NCBI RefSeq assembly: GCF_047601025.1
Contig: NZ_JASGJZ010000001.1
Coordinates: 5,270,001 to 5,334,000, forward strand
Length of the DNA stretch: 64,000 nucleotides
DNA from: Pseudorhodoferax sp047601025
GTDB taxonomy: Bacteria; Pseudomonadota; Gammaproteobacteria; Burkholderiales; Burkholderiaceae_C
Reading direction: 5' to 3'
The notes below the pieces were generated by a model. That model worked only from the letters and a program-made list of their open reading frames with translations. It had not been told where the DNA came from and ran no database searches. A program made the translations under genes and the position numbers. Below, piece after piece: positions 19,425 to 27,561 of the stretch. How positions within the stretch are numbered: the first letter of the stretch is position 1; every line of letters starts with the position of its first letter.

Positions 19425-19527
19425 TGCAGCTCTTCTTACGCTGGTACTAACCAGATCAAGTTCGCGGTTCCGGCGGTCAGGTCCGCCATCTCAGCACGCC
19501 ATACGTGCACCCCGGAGCGGGCGCAAG
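19425..19527 (-). ncRNA. TPP riboswitch (thi-box) upstream of thiC
   Basis: Read on the minus strand, the conserved thi-box pieces appear in order. CCGGGGTGC comes first, then CTGAGATGGCGG, then a variable helix, then GAACTTGATCTGGTTAGTACC ending in CAGCG (19460 to 19437). These are the pyrimidine- and pyrophosphate-sensing segments of the TPP aptamer. Binding of thiamine diphosphate should turn off thiCOSG-DE. The outer stem can pair CTTGCGC with GCGTAAG. Boundaries are approximate. Confidence 0.92.
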
Positions 19528-19726
19528 TCTAGGGGCCGGCGGCGGCGGATGTCAAATGTCCGTCGCGAAGTGGTGCGAAACACCCGCGCTGCGCGTCCTC
19601 CTCGTCGCGGCCGGACGCGTCGCCAGCATGGCCATTGCGGCCATGTCACCGCGCCGTCGGACGACTCGGGTTCAATCGCAGGCCGGCCCTTGGCGGGCAA
19701 GGGCTTTTTCAGGGAGGAAACGGTAC

Positions 19727-20275
19727 ATGCTGAACAACAAGGTCGATCGCCAGGTCCTGATCTGGGGCACCCTCGTCGGGGGCTTCATCAGCTCGCTCGT
19801 CAAATGGGGCTCCGAGGTCAACATGCCGCCGCGCGTGCCGGGCGAGGTCTCGCCACCGGGCGCTCACATCGATGCCTGGCTGGGGTGGCTGGGCATCAAC
19901 TCGCATTCGCTGGACTACATGTACCAGGGCGTGAAGGTCGCCGGTGCGGTCACGCTCTACCACTGGCTGTTCAGCTTCGCCTTCGCCTTCGTGTACGTGC
20001 TTGCATCGGCCTGCTGGCCGCGCGTGCGCCTGTGGTACGGCGCAGCCTTCGGCCTGGTCATCACGGTGGTCATGCACGGCTTCCTGATCCCGCTGCTGGG
20101 CTTCCGGAACCCGGTCTACGCCAGCGGTGCCCCGGGCTGGCTGTGGAACCTCAACGGCTACGAGCTGTGGAGCGAGATCCTCGGGCACATCTACTGGTCG
20201 GTGTCCATCGAGATCTGCCTAATCGCCGTCCTGGCCCACTTCGGCCGGCCCATCCGCGGCGCCTGGACGGACTGA
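19727..20275 (+). CDS. YagU-like (DUF1440) inner-membrane protein
   Basis: A 182-residue membrane protein beginning MLNNKVDRQVLIWGTLVGGF, with a good AGGGAGGA ribosome binding site. Hydrophobic segments are at about 9-22, 70-90 (AGAVTLYHWLFSFAFAFVYV), 100-122 and 155-172. PPRVPGEVSPP and WHLx-type YHWLF segments resemble E. coli YagU, an inner-membrane protein linked to acid resistance. The function here is unproven. It is divergent from thiC and followed by the tRNA-Arg region. The frame extends upstream, but the RBS fixes the start. Confidence 0.75.
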   Translation: MLNNKVDRQVLIWGTLVGGFISSLVKWGSEVNMPPRVPGEVSPPGAHIDAWLGWLGINSHSLDYMYQGVKVAGAVTLYHWLFSFAFAFVYVLASACWPRVRLWYGAAFGLVITVVMHGFLIPLLGFRNPVYASGAPGWLWNLNGYELWSEILGHIYWSVSIEICLIAVLAHFGRPIRGAWTD

Positions 20276-20347
20276 ACGCACGCACCGCCACCGCGCACCG
20301 GCGGCGAGGTGACGACGCTATGATCGCGGCCTTCCGCCAAGTTGGAA

Positions 20348-20367
20348 CTTGCGGAGCGCTCCGCAAG
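20348..20367. repeat. Perfect 20-bp palindrome upstream of tRNA-Arg
   Basis: CTTGCGGAGC at 20348-20357 is followed at once by its exact reverse complement at 20358-20367. It lies 41 bases before the tRNA gene, downstream of a TATGAT hexamer at 20319-20324 that could be a -10 element. As RNA it can form a hairpin only by sacrificing loop bases; as DNA it could bind a dimeric protein or be a recombination site. I cannot assign a role. Confidence 0.5.
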
Positions 20368-20408
20368 CGCAGCCGAACGCTGCCACAAGGAACGGCGCCA
20401 GCACAGCA

Positions 20409-20485
20409 CTGCCCGTAGCTCAGTCGGATAGAGCAACAGCCTTCTAAGCTGTGGGTCGCAGGTTCGATTCCTGCCGGGCAGGCCA
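20409..20485 (+). tRNA. tRNA-Arg (anticodon TCT)
   Basis: A complete 77-base cloverleaf. The acceptor CTGCCCG pairs with CGGGCAG. U8-A9 are followed by the D-arm GCTC...GAGC, the anticodon stem ACAGC/GCTGT with loop CTTCTAA (anticodon TCT), a five-base variable loop, the T-arm GCAGG/CCTGC with TTCGATT, discriminator G and an encoded CCA. It reads AGA codons, which are rare in such GC-rich genes. tRNA genes of this kind are frequent integration sites; no downstream att repeat was found by eye. Confidence 0.96.
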
Positions 20486-20719
20486 CGTCGGGGCCCGGCG
20501 CCGCTGGTCGGACGAACGCGCGAACAGGCCGAGGCCACGGCGACGCTTCCCTGCCGAGGCATGCACGCGCCACGAGATCCAGACCGCATCCTGGATGCCC
20601 CCGGGTGCGACGAACGCCGGCATCCCCGAAGTACGGAACGACCGCGCCACCGCCTGGACAGGGATGGCGGCGACAGGCCACGATGGGACGACAGACTCCC
20701 TGCTCCAAGAGGAAACGCG

Positions 20720-21952
20720 ATGAAGAGCACCGCGCAGCACCCGCCCGGCACGGACACTGCAGTGTCCAGGCAGGCAAGAACGCTGCGTGGCAAGGCTGCG
20801 GTGGTCGGCATCGGGGAGACGACCTACTACCGGCACGGCCAGGCCCCCGAGCCGGAATTCAAGCTCACGCTGCGGGCCATCCTGGCGGCATGCGCCGATG
20901 CGGGCATCGACCCGCGCGAGATCGACGGCTTTTCTTCGTTCCACGACGAGCGCGCCGCGCCGCCGCGGCTGGCGGCCGCCCTCGGCATCCGGGAACTGCG
21001 CTTCTCGAACCTCCAGTGGGGCGGCGGCGGTGGCGGCGGCTCCGCGGCCGTGGCCAACGCGGCGGCGGCGGTGGCCACCGGCATGGCCGACTGCGTGGTG
21101 GTGTTCCGCGGCCTGGCGCAGGGACAGTTCCTGCGCTACGGCCGCATCGGCGCCACGGAGCGCACCGTATCCGGGGACATGGCCTACCAGATGCCCTACG
21201 GCGCCATGACGCCCGGGCAGCGCTACTCCATGAAAGCCATGCGCTTCATGCACGAGCACGGCGTACGCCAGGAGGCCCTGCGCGCCATCGCGCTGGCGTC
21301 CTACCACCACGCCCAGTCCAATCCGCGCGCCGTGATGTACGGCAAGCCGCTGGACGCCGCCACCTACGACGCCTCGCGCTGGATCATGGAGCCGCACCAC
21401 CTGTACGACTGCTGCATGGAGAACGACGGCGCCGCCGCCATCGTCCTCGTCAGTGCCGAGCGCGCGCGGCAGCAGCGCCATCCGCCCGCCTACGTGCTGG
21501 GTGCCGCGGCCGGGGGGCCCTACCGCGCGGCCGCCGCGGCCGCCAACGGACCCAGCTACGGCAGCGCGCATTTCGGCAGCGTCGCGCCGCACCTGTACGC
21601 CATGGCGGGAATTGGCCCGGCGGACGTGGACGTCGTGCAGTGCTACGAGAACTTCACCGGCGGCGTGCTCATGAGCCTGGCCGAGCATGGCTTCTTCGCC
21701 CCCGAAGAGGCCAATGAATTCCTCGTGCCCGACAACCTGATCGCGGGCCGCGGCAAGCTGCCGCTGAACACCAGCGGCGGCAACCTCGCGGAGTGCTACA
21801 TGCACGGCATGGAACTGCACCTGGAAGCCGTGCGCCAGATCCGCGGCCAGTCGCCCAACCAGGTGGCGGACGCCGAAGTCGCGCTGGTGGCGGCCGGCCC
21901 GATGGTCACGCCGGTCAGCACCATCGTCTACGGAGCGCAGAGCACGCTGTGA
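20720..21952 (+). CDS. Thiolase-like (SCP-x type) acyl-CoA protein
   Basis: A 410-residue thiolase-fold protein of the lipid-transfer/SCP-x type (VVGIGETTYYRHGQAPEP, GGGGGGGSAAVANAAAAVATG, YCENFTGG-like CYENFTGGVLMSL, NTSGGNLAECYMHGM). The nucleophilic Cys of true thiolases is not seen at the expected place (a Gly-rich loop stands there), as in the non-decarboxylative members that partner DUF35 proteins. The start ATG has AGAGGA upstream. It overlaps the next gene (GTGA), a DUF35 protein; such pairs are known from steroid side-chain and other acyl-CoA degradation (retro-aldol or thiolytic steps). The substrate is unknown. Confidence 0.82.
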   Translation: MKSTAQHPPGTDTAVSRQARTLRGKAAVVGIGETTYYRHGQAPEPEFKLTLRAILAACADAGIDPREIDGFSSFHDERAAPPRLAAALGIRELRFSNLQWGGGGGGGSAAVANAAAAVATGMADCVVVFRGLAQGQFLRYGRIGATERTVSGDMAYQMPYGAMTPGQRYSMKAMRFMHEHGVRQEALRAIALASYHHAQSNPRAVMYGKPLDAATYDASRWIMEPHHLYDCCMENDGAAAIVLVSAERARQQRHPPAYVLGAAAGGPYRAAAAAANGPSYGSAHFGSVAPHLYAMAGIGPADVDVVQCYENFTGGVLMSLAEHGFFAPEEANEFLVPDNLIAGRGKLPLNTSGGNLAECYMHGMELHLEAVRQIRGQSPNQVADAEVALVAAGPMVTPVSTIVYGAQSTL

Positions 21953-22398
21953 CACACGAAGCCAGCTACCTCCCGGAAGGCCTTCCCATTCCCGTGCCCG
22001 AGCCGGACGGACTCAGCGCGCCGTTCTGGGAAGGCCTGCGCGCCGGCCAGCTGCTGGTGCAGCGCTGCGAGGCCTGCGGCACCTTCCAATGGGGTCCGGA
22101 ATGGATCTGCCATGCCTGCCACGCCTTCTCGCCCGGCTGGCAGCAAGTCGAGCCCACGGGCGTGATCTACAGCTGGACGCGCGTCTGGCACGCGACCCAC
22201 CGCGCGGTGCAGGGCCACGTGCCCTATCTCGTCGTCGTCGTGGAGCTTCCGGGCGCCGGGAACGTGCGCATGGTCGGCAACCTGCTGGGAGATCCGCGCC
22301 AGCGCGTGGACATCGGCACCAGGGTCCGGGGGCGATTCGAGCAGCACCCCGACGCCGACCCGCCCTACGCGCTGCTGCAGTGGGTGGTGGACGCATGA
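21949..22398 (+). CDS. DUF35 OB-fold / zinc-ribbon acyl-CoA-associated protein
   Basis: A 149-residue protein starting at GTG inside the thiolase stop. The zinc ribbon is C-x2-C-x11-C-x2-C (QRCEACGTFQWGPEWICHAC), followed by an OB-fold beginning GVIYSWTRVWH. DUF35 partners form complexes with SCP-x-type thiolases and are needed for their activity or stability. The GTGA overlap implies translational coupling. The gene ends 20 bases before the stop of the convergent Bug-family gene. Confidence 0.87.
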   Translation: MTHEASYLPEGLPIPVPEPDGLSAPFWEGLRAGQLLVQRCEACGTFQWGPEWICHACHAFSPGWQQVEPTGVIYSWTRVWHATHRAVQGHVPYLVVVVELPGAGNVRMVGNLLGDPRQRVDIGTRVRGRFEQHPDADPPYALLQWVVDA

Positions 22399-22417
22399 GC
22401 CCACCACCGGCCGCCTC

Positions 22418-23377
22418 TCACTGGGGCACGATGCCGGCCTTGTTCACGACCTGCCGGGACAGCGCGATGTCGTCCTGCTGGTACTTGCCCAGCGCCTCGC
22501 CGCACAGATGGAAAGGATCCAGGCCGCGCCGCTCCAGAGCCCCCGTGATCTCCGGTTTCCTCAAGGCCTGTTCGGCCGCCTCGCGCACCTGCTGGAGCAC
22601 GGCCGGCGGCGTCTTGGCCGACGCGAACACGCCGAACCACGGCAGCAGCCGGTAGTCCGGCAGGCCTGCCTCGGCCGCGGAAGGCACGTCGGGCAGCACC
22701 TTGTTGCGCTGCTCGCCGGCGATGAGCAGCGGCCGGATCTTGCCGCTCTGGAAGAACGGCAGGCCGCCGGCCATGTCGATGTGCATCGTGTCGACCTGGC
22801 CGCCAGCCAGGTCCGTGAGCGCCGTCACGGTCGACTTGTAGGGAACGCTCAGCATCTTGATGTCGGCGGTCTGGGTGAAAAGCTCGCCGGACAGGCGCAA
22901 CGCGGCGCTGCTGTGCGCGAAGCTGAACTTGCCGGGCTGCGCCTTGGCGGCGGCGACCACCTCACCCGCCGTCTTGAAGGAACTCGACGCCGGCACGGCC
23001 AGCACGACGGGGATCCGCGCCACGCCACACACCGGCGCGAAGTCCCGCGCGGGATCGTAGGGCAGGTTCTTCTTCATCAGGGGATCGAGCACCGACAGCG
23101 AGCTGCTGGTGAAAATCAGCGTGTGCCCGTCGGCCGGGGCGTTCAGCAAGGCGTTCGCGGCGATCAGTCCCTCCGCGCCGAGGCGGTTCTCGACCACGAC
23201 GGGCTGCTTCACCTGCCCTGCCAGGGCCTGTGCGAAATCGCGCGCGTTCACGTCCGTGCCGGAGCCGGCACTGAAGGGAACGATGATGGTGATGGGCTTG
23301 TCGGGAAAGGCATGGACCGCGCCCGCCGCCGCCAGCAGCGCGCCGCCGGCCAGACAGGTGATTGCTTTCTTGAACAT
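22418..23377 (-). CDS. Bug/TctC-family tripartite tricarboxylate substrate-binding protein
   Basis: A 319-residue periplasmic binding protein with signal peptide MFKKAITCLAGGALLAAAGAVHA. The mature start FPDKPITIIVPFSAGSGTD and VVVENRLGAEGLIAAN are diagnostic of the Bug family. Such proteins are hugely expanded in Burkholderiales and bind carboxylates, amides or aromatic acids; most are orphans without TctAB, as here. The ATG at 23377 has GGAGA upstream. Upstream on the same strand lies a truncated maleylacetate-reductase-like remnant, suggesting a former aromatic-acid locus. Confidence 0.9.
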   Translation of the reverse strand: MFKKAITCLAGGALLAAAGAVHAFPDKPITIIVPFSAGSGTDVNARDFAQALAGQVKQPVVVENRLGAEGLIAANALLNAPADGHTLIFTSSSLSVLDPLMKKNLPYDPARDFAPVCGVARIPVVLAVPASSSFKTAGEVVAAAKAQPGKFSFAHSSAALRLSGELFTQTADIKMLSVPYKSTVTALTDLAGGQVDTMHIDMAGGLPFFQSGKIRPLLIAGEQRNKVLPDVPSAAEAGLPDYRLLPWFGVFASAKTPPAVLQQVREAAEQALRKPEITGALERRGLDPFHLCGEALGKYQQDDIALSRQVVNKAGIVPQ

Positions 23378-23703
23378 TGTGTCTCCATGGAATTGAGGAA
23401 CGGGTCCGGGCCAGCCTCCGTGGGCGAACCGTCGGCCAAGCGTAGGAGCGTGCAGCGCCCGATTCAACTGGGGTTTTTCGAAGCAGCGTTTCGGACACTG
23501 CGAAGAAATGCCTTCGCGCAAGCATCAGGCCCGATGCGGGACGGCAGCTTCGCCGCCGGCAACCCCGGCGCGCGCCGGACCCGCCACACCGCCAGGAATG
23601 CTCTTCGGGAATCCAGCGCCGAACTGCGCGCCACGAAGCGTGGATGCGCGACTTCGCGGGCCTTTCCCAACAGGGCGATGCGCCGCCCGCCCGTCCGATC
23701 GAT
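23378..23703. other. Intergenic region upstream of the Bug gene
   Basis: These 326 bases have open frames in several directions but none with family-like sequence. I see no RNA gene, repeat or clear promoter. The region would carry the Bug gene promoter if one exists. Confidence 0.4.
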
Positions 23704-23982
23704 CTATGCAGCGAGCTTCAAGATCTGCTCGATCTCGGACGGGCCCGAGATCCGGCGCGGATTGCAGGGCACCCACGCCGTGCCCATGGCTTGCTCGGCA
23801 ATGGCTGGAAACTGATCCTGCCTGATGCCGATCGCCGAAAGCGAACGTGGCATGCCGAGAAACTCGATCAACTGGCGCAGCGCCTCGCTGGCGTCCATCC
23901 CGGGTTCGCCGACGGCCGCCGAGACTTCGGCCTGCTGCACGGCATTGACGGGAGCGTTCCACCGCAGCACGGCGGACAGCAT
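23704..23982 (-). pseudogene. C-terminal remnant of an iron-type alcohol dehydrogenase / maleylacetate reductase
   Basis: About 92 residues survive in frame, reading VLRWNAPVNAVQQAEV, then EALRQLIEFLGMPRSLSAIG, then AWVPCNPRRISGPSEIEQIL. This is the C-terminal end of Fe-ADH-fold maleylacetate reductases (about 350 residues), which act after ring cleavage in chloro- and hydroxy-aromatic degradation. The N-terminal three quarters, including the NAD site and metal ligands, are missing. The break is at about 23983-24008, where a truncated LysR gene begins on the other strand. It is unlikely to be functional. Confidence 0.7.
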
Positions 23983-23984
23983 GA

Positions 23985-24404
23985 CGCACGACGCGCTTTC
24001 CCTCCAGCGGCACGATCGACCGCTGGTCGTTCACCTCGCCGGACGCCGAAGGTCGCACGGTGGTGTTCGAGCCACGGGGCAACGCCGTGTTCAACGACGG
24101 CGCGAGCAGGCCGCGCGGCGCGCAGCAGGGCACGGGACTGGTGCAGCCCATCGACCTGTGCGTGCGCCATCAGCTGGCGGATAGCTCGCTGGTGCGGGTG
24201 CTGGCGCCCCGATGCGGGCCGTTCCCGGGATTCTTCCTCTACGTACCGTCGCGGGCGCAGATGCCGGCCAGGATCCGGGCGTTGACGAGCTTCCCGATCG
24301 AGCAGCGGGAACGGCTCGCAAGGGAATCCCGCGAGGCCATCCACGCAGGGGGCCGGGGCAGGAAGGCACCTCCCGCCGAAGCCGCCGCTGCGCAGCCGCG
24401 TTGA
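23985..24404 (+). pseudogene. C-terminal remnant of a LysR-type regulator
   Basis: After an in-frame stop at 23982-23984 the frame reads GTIDRWSFTSPDAEGR and VVFEPRGNAVFNDGA, and later GPFPGFFLYVPSRAQMPARI. These correspond to the last 110 or so residues of a LysR effector-binding domain (compare GYHLYYPSRRQ in the intact LysR at 27.6 kb). The DNA-binding HTH and the first half of the effector domain are gone. A GTG at 24060 could start a short peptide, but no HTH would be made. The 5' truncation lies directly beside that of the maleylacetate-reductase remnant. Confidence 0.7.
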
Positions 24405-24456
24405 CGGTGCATGCTGCCCAAGCGGACCGAAGAAGCACCTTCTCTAGAATCCGCGC

Positions 24457-24479
24457 GGGGGCCGAGCCCCCTTTTCTTC
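24457..24479 (+). terminator. Hairpin plus T-tract before the HU gene
   Basis: GGGGGC at 24457-24462 pairs with GCCCCC at 24466-24471 around a CGA loop and is followed by TTTTCTTC. It looks like a short intrinsic terminator for upstream transcription. A TAGAAT hexamer at 24445-24450 could be the -10 of the HU gene. In that case the hairpin would instead lie at the very 5' end of the HU mRNA. Confidence 0.45.
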
Positions 24480-24503
24480 ACAACGACACCTGGAAAGTGA
24501 TCC

Positions 24504-24911
24504 ATGGCAACTGCAAAGAAGCCCGCCAAGCCCGCACCCGCCGCCAAGAAGGCCGCGAAGCCCGCACCTGCCGCCAAGCCGGCGGCAGCGACCGTCAAGC
24601 CGGTCAAGGAAACGTTCACGAAGTCGGCGCTGGCGGCCCACCTCGCCGAGCAATCCGGCGTCGAGCCCAAGTCGGTGAAGGCGGTGCTGGCCGCGCTCGA
24701 AGCCGCCGTCCTCGGCTCCGTCCACAAGAAGGGCGCTGGCGCGTTCGTGCTGCCCGGCCTGCTCAAGATCGACGTGCAGAAGGTGCCGGCCAAGCCCAAG
24801 CGCAAGGGCATCAACCCGTTCACCAAGGAAGAACAGGTATTCGCCGCCAAGCCGGCGACGGTGCGCATCAAGGCCCGCGCACTGAAGAAGCTCAAGGACG
24901 CCGCGCTGTAA
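24504..24911 (+). CDS. HU-family DNA-binding protein with Lys/Pro/Ala N-terminal tail
   Basis: A 135-residue protein. Residues 1-35 are a low-complexity basic tail rich in KPAPAAKK units. Residues about 36-135 form an HU/IHF fold, with FTKSALAAHLAEQSGV at the start and the DNA-binding arm PAKPKRKGINPFTKEEQ. FVLPGLLKIDVQKVPAKP is a variant of the HU central strand. Such histone H1-like tails on HU are common in betaproteobacteria and increase DNA compaction. The gene stands alone with its own start region; it is followed after 38 bases by an unrelated propeller gene. Confidence 0.92.
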   Translation: MATAKKPAKPAPAAKKAAKPAPAAKPAAATVKPVKETFTKSALAAHLAEQSGVEPKSVKAVLAALEAAVLGSVHKKGAGAFVLPGLLKIDVQKVPAKPKRKGINPFTKEEQVFAAKPATVRIKARALKKLKDAAL

Positions 24912-24949
24912 GGCGCACGACCCGAGGCGCGGGGCTCCAGGCCGAAGAC

Positions 24950-25891
24950 ATGCCCGTCTCGCCCCGCGCCATGCCATGGTCCTTCGCCCGGGCCATGCGC
25001 TGGCTCGCCCTTGCCCTGGCTGTCGCATCACTCGTGGCGATCGGCTATCTGGACCTGGCGCGCATTGCTTTCTACTGGATCACCAGCGCTGACACCCAGC
25101 GAGCGCCCGCGGGTCCGGAGCTCGATCTGCACGCCTATCGCGTCGCGATCGAAGCGCGGCCGATCCGGGGATTGAGCGCCAATGCATCGGGCCTGACGTA
25201 CAGCCAGAAGACTGGCAGCCTGTTCGCCGTCATCAATCGCCCGCCTGCACTGGCAGAGCTGTCGCTCGACGGGCAGCTGCTGCGCCTGGTTCCCTTGCCC
25301 ACCATCAAGGACCCCGAAGGAATTGCCCACGTCGAGGACGACATGTTCGTCATTGCGGACGAGTCCGACAACCGCCTGCACTGGGTCAGCATTCGACCGG
25401 GCGAGGGCACGGTGACGCCCGTGGACACCACCCGCCTTCCCCTGGATTTCAGCCATCTGCACAACTTCGGATTCGAAGGCGTCTCCTGGGACGAATCGCG
25501 GGCCGAACTGCTGGTGGTGAACGAGAAGTGGCCGCGGCGCGTGCTGATGGTCAACGGCCTGGCGCAGCGAGGAGGCACCCAGATGCCCACGCTGCAGGTG
25601 CATGACTGGAGCCCCTCCGCATGGCTCGGCACGCTGGGAAGCGACCTGGCCTCCATCACCGCGCATTCCCGCACCGGCAATCTGCTGGTCCTGAGCGAAG
25701 AATCCGCGGCCGTGACCGAGTATTCACGCCAGGGCACGCTCCTCGGCGTATTGCCGCTCTGGCCCGGCATTGGCGGGCTCAAGCAGAAGGTGCCCCAGCC
25801 CGAAGGAATTTCCATCGGGCCCGACGACTCGATCTACATCATTTCGGAACCCAACCTGTTCTATCGGTTCACGAGAACGGGCCGCCAGTAG
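24950..25891 (+). CDS. SdiA-regulated / YjiK-type beta-propeller protein
   Basis: A 313-residue protein with an N-terminal membrane anchor (about residues 16-35, MRWLALALAVASLVAIGYL) and a predicted extracytoplasmic domain. Repeating propeller-like segments are visible: GLTYSQKTGSLFAVINRP, DPEGIAHVEDDMFVIADESD, FEGVSWDESRAELLVVNEK and PQPEGISIGPDDSIYIISEP. These fit the SdiA-regulated family, whose members are membrane-tethered or secreted. The biochemical role is unknown; calcium or phosphoester binding has been suggested for related propellers. The start among ATGs at 24950, 24971 and 24995 is uncertain. Confidence 0.8.
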   Translation: MPVSPRAMPWSFARAMRWLALALAVASLVAIGYLDLARIAFYWITSADTQRAPAGPELDLHAYRVAIEARPIRGLSANASGLTYSQKTGSLFAVINRPPALAELSLDGQLLRLVPLPTIKDPEGIAHVEDDMFVIADESDNRLHWVSIRPGEGTVTPVDTTRLPLDFSHLHNFGFEGVSWDESRAELLVVNEKWPRRVLMVNGLAQRGGTQMPTLQVHDWSPSAWLGTLGSDLASITAHSRTGNLLVLSEESAAVTEYSRQGTLLGVLPLWPGIGGLKQKVPQPEGISIGPDDSIYIISEPNLFYRFTRTGRQ

Positions 25892-25977
25892 CGGTCGGCA
25901 TCCTGCACGCGCCTGCCGTCCAGCCTTGTTCCCCGTGCGCCGCGCCATGCGCGTTCTGTCGTTCCGAGGTGTGCCGG

Positions 25978-27180
25978 CTAGCGCGGAATCCAGTACGCCA
26001 GAACCGCCGCCGCGGTGAACGCGATCAGCCCGGTGACGGCGATGCCCGCGCCCAGCGACAGGCTGGCCGCGAGAAAGGACAGCAGTGCCGGGCCGCTGGA
26101 AGAGCCGATGTCCGACATCAGCCGCCACACGCCGAGGAAATGCGCGCGGCCGTGGCGCGGCGAATGGTCGGCGCCGATGGTCATGATCATCCCCGAGCCG
26201 ATGCCGTTGCCGAAGCCGATGGCCAGCGCGGCAAGCAGCAGCGTGGTGACGCCGGAGGTCAGCGGCATCATCAGCATCGCCAGCCCCATGATCAGCATCG
26301 ATGGCACCGCGACCCAGCGCCGGCCCTTGTGGTCCATCACCTTCCCGGCCGGGTAGAACACCAGCATGTCCACGCCGCCGGCCAGGCCGTAGACCAGCGA
26401 TGCCGTGGACGGCGCGAGGGCGAGGTGGTCGGCCCACAGCGGGATCACGGCCTGGCGCGATGCGCGCACCGCGCTGACCAGCAGCACGCCCAGGCCCAGG
26501 GTAAGGAACACGCGGCGGTGGTCGCGCAGCGTCGAGAGGATGGTGGTCGAGGCCGGTGCCGCCTGGCCGGTCGCTGGCGGCGGCGCCTCCAGATCGGGGA
26601 TGCGCGCGCCGACGAGCGCCGCGCCCAGCACGGCGGCGATGCCCACCCAGTAGGCGGCCGCCAGCCCGAATGCGTGCACGGCGGCCGCCGCGAGAAAGGG
26701 GCCGCCGAACATGCCGATGCGCATCACCCCGCCCAGCGTCGAGAGGGCCCGCGCCCGGTAGGCCAGGGGCACCGCCTCGGTCATGTAGCTCTGGCGGGCC
26801 AGGTTGTAGACGGCCTGCGACATGCCCACCATGAAGCAGCCCGCGGCGAACAGCCCCAGGTGCGAGGTGCCCACGCACAGGAGCATGCCCAGGCCGCTCC
26901 ACACGCCCGCGGCGACGATCGCCCAGCGCTCGCCCCAGCGCATGGTGATCAGCGACGCCGGGATGTTGCTGAGCAGCGAGCCGATGCCGATCAGCGCCAC
27001 CATCAGCGCCGCGATGGGGACCGAGGCACCGAGGTCGCGCGCCGTGAGCGGAACGATGGGCAGGATGGCGCCCTCGCCCAGCCCGAACAGCAGCGACGGG
27101 CCGAAGGCCGGAACGGCGATGCGCCACAGTGAAAACGACGCGTGGTCGGACGGAGTCGAAGGGGTGGAAGGCGTGGGCAT
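25978..27180 (-). CDS. Major facilitator superfamily transporter
   Basis: A 400-residue polytopic membrane protein with about 12 hydrophobic segments and the MFS loop pattern between TM2 and TM3 (ITMRWGERWAIVAAGVWSGL). The central loop has a Pro-rich linker (PDLEAPPPATGQAAPAS). The second half carries the GKVMDHKGRRWVAVPSM motif-A copy. The substrate is unknown; the profile is drug- or metabolite-efflux-like. The ATG at 27180 gives a natural cytoplasmic N-terminus with a Pro/Ser/Thr lead. It is convergent with the SdiA-regulated-type gene. Confidence 0.87.
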   Translation of the reverse strand: MPTPSTPSTPSDHASFSLWRIAVPAFGPSLLFGLGEGAILPIVPLTARDLGASVPIAALMVALIGIGSLLSNIPASLITMRWGERWAIVAAGVWSGLGMLLCVGTSHLGLFAAGCFMVGMSQAVYNLARQSYMTEAVPLAYRARALSTLGGVMRIGMFGGPFLAAAAVHAFGLAAAYWVGIAAVLGAALVGARIPDLEAPPPATGQAAPASTTILSTLRDHRRVFLTLGLGVLLVSAVRASRQAVIPLWADHLALAPSTASLVYGLAGGVDMLVFYPAGKVMDHKGRRWVAVPSMLIMGLAMLMMPLTSGVTTLLLAALAIGFGNGIGSGMIMTIGADHSPRHGRAHFLGVWRLMSDIGSSSGPALLSFLAASLSLGAGIAVTGLIAFTAAAVLAYWIPR

Positions 27181-27561
27181 GCGGCGCAACGGTGGGACTT
27201 GGCCCGCCTGACCCGCGTCAGGAACGGACGGGGCGATTGTCTTGCCGATGGCCGATCCTTGCGGGCGGCGTGCGTCGCGGGCGCGGCGCCCGCCCCGCAT
27301 CCCCGGATGCAGCGTCGATCCGCCCCCTGCCCGGCCTGGCCCCGGAAGCGGTGGATGCATCGATCGCGCCCACGGTGGGGTGCGCCGGACCACAGGCGTG
27401 GCGCAGGCCACCGCCCGGGTGGGTTGCCAGGGCAAGGACTGCAACGCCCGCATGCGGCCTGGCGTGCCCCGGCCCGAAGGGCGAGGCCCCGGGCACGGCG
27501 ATGGCGATGGTGATGCGGGTGGACGCTCATCGGGAGCCGCGCGTGGGCGTGCGCGATGCGT
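27181..27561. other. Gap between two minus-strand genes
   Basis: These 381 bases lie between the MFS gene and the LysR gene. They are GC-rich with no convincing gene, RNA or repeat. A promoter for the MFS gene should be within it but I cannot point to one. Confidence 0.4.

Noticed and set aside
23525..24151. 208-codon minus-strand open frame across the pseudogene region.
   Set aside because: It is in a different frame from the recognisable maleylacetate-reductase fragment and shows no family sequence.
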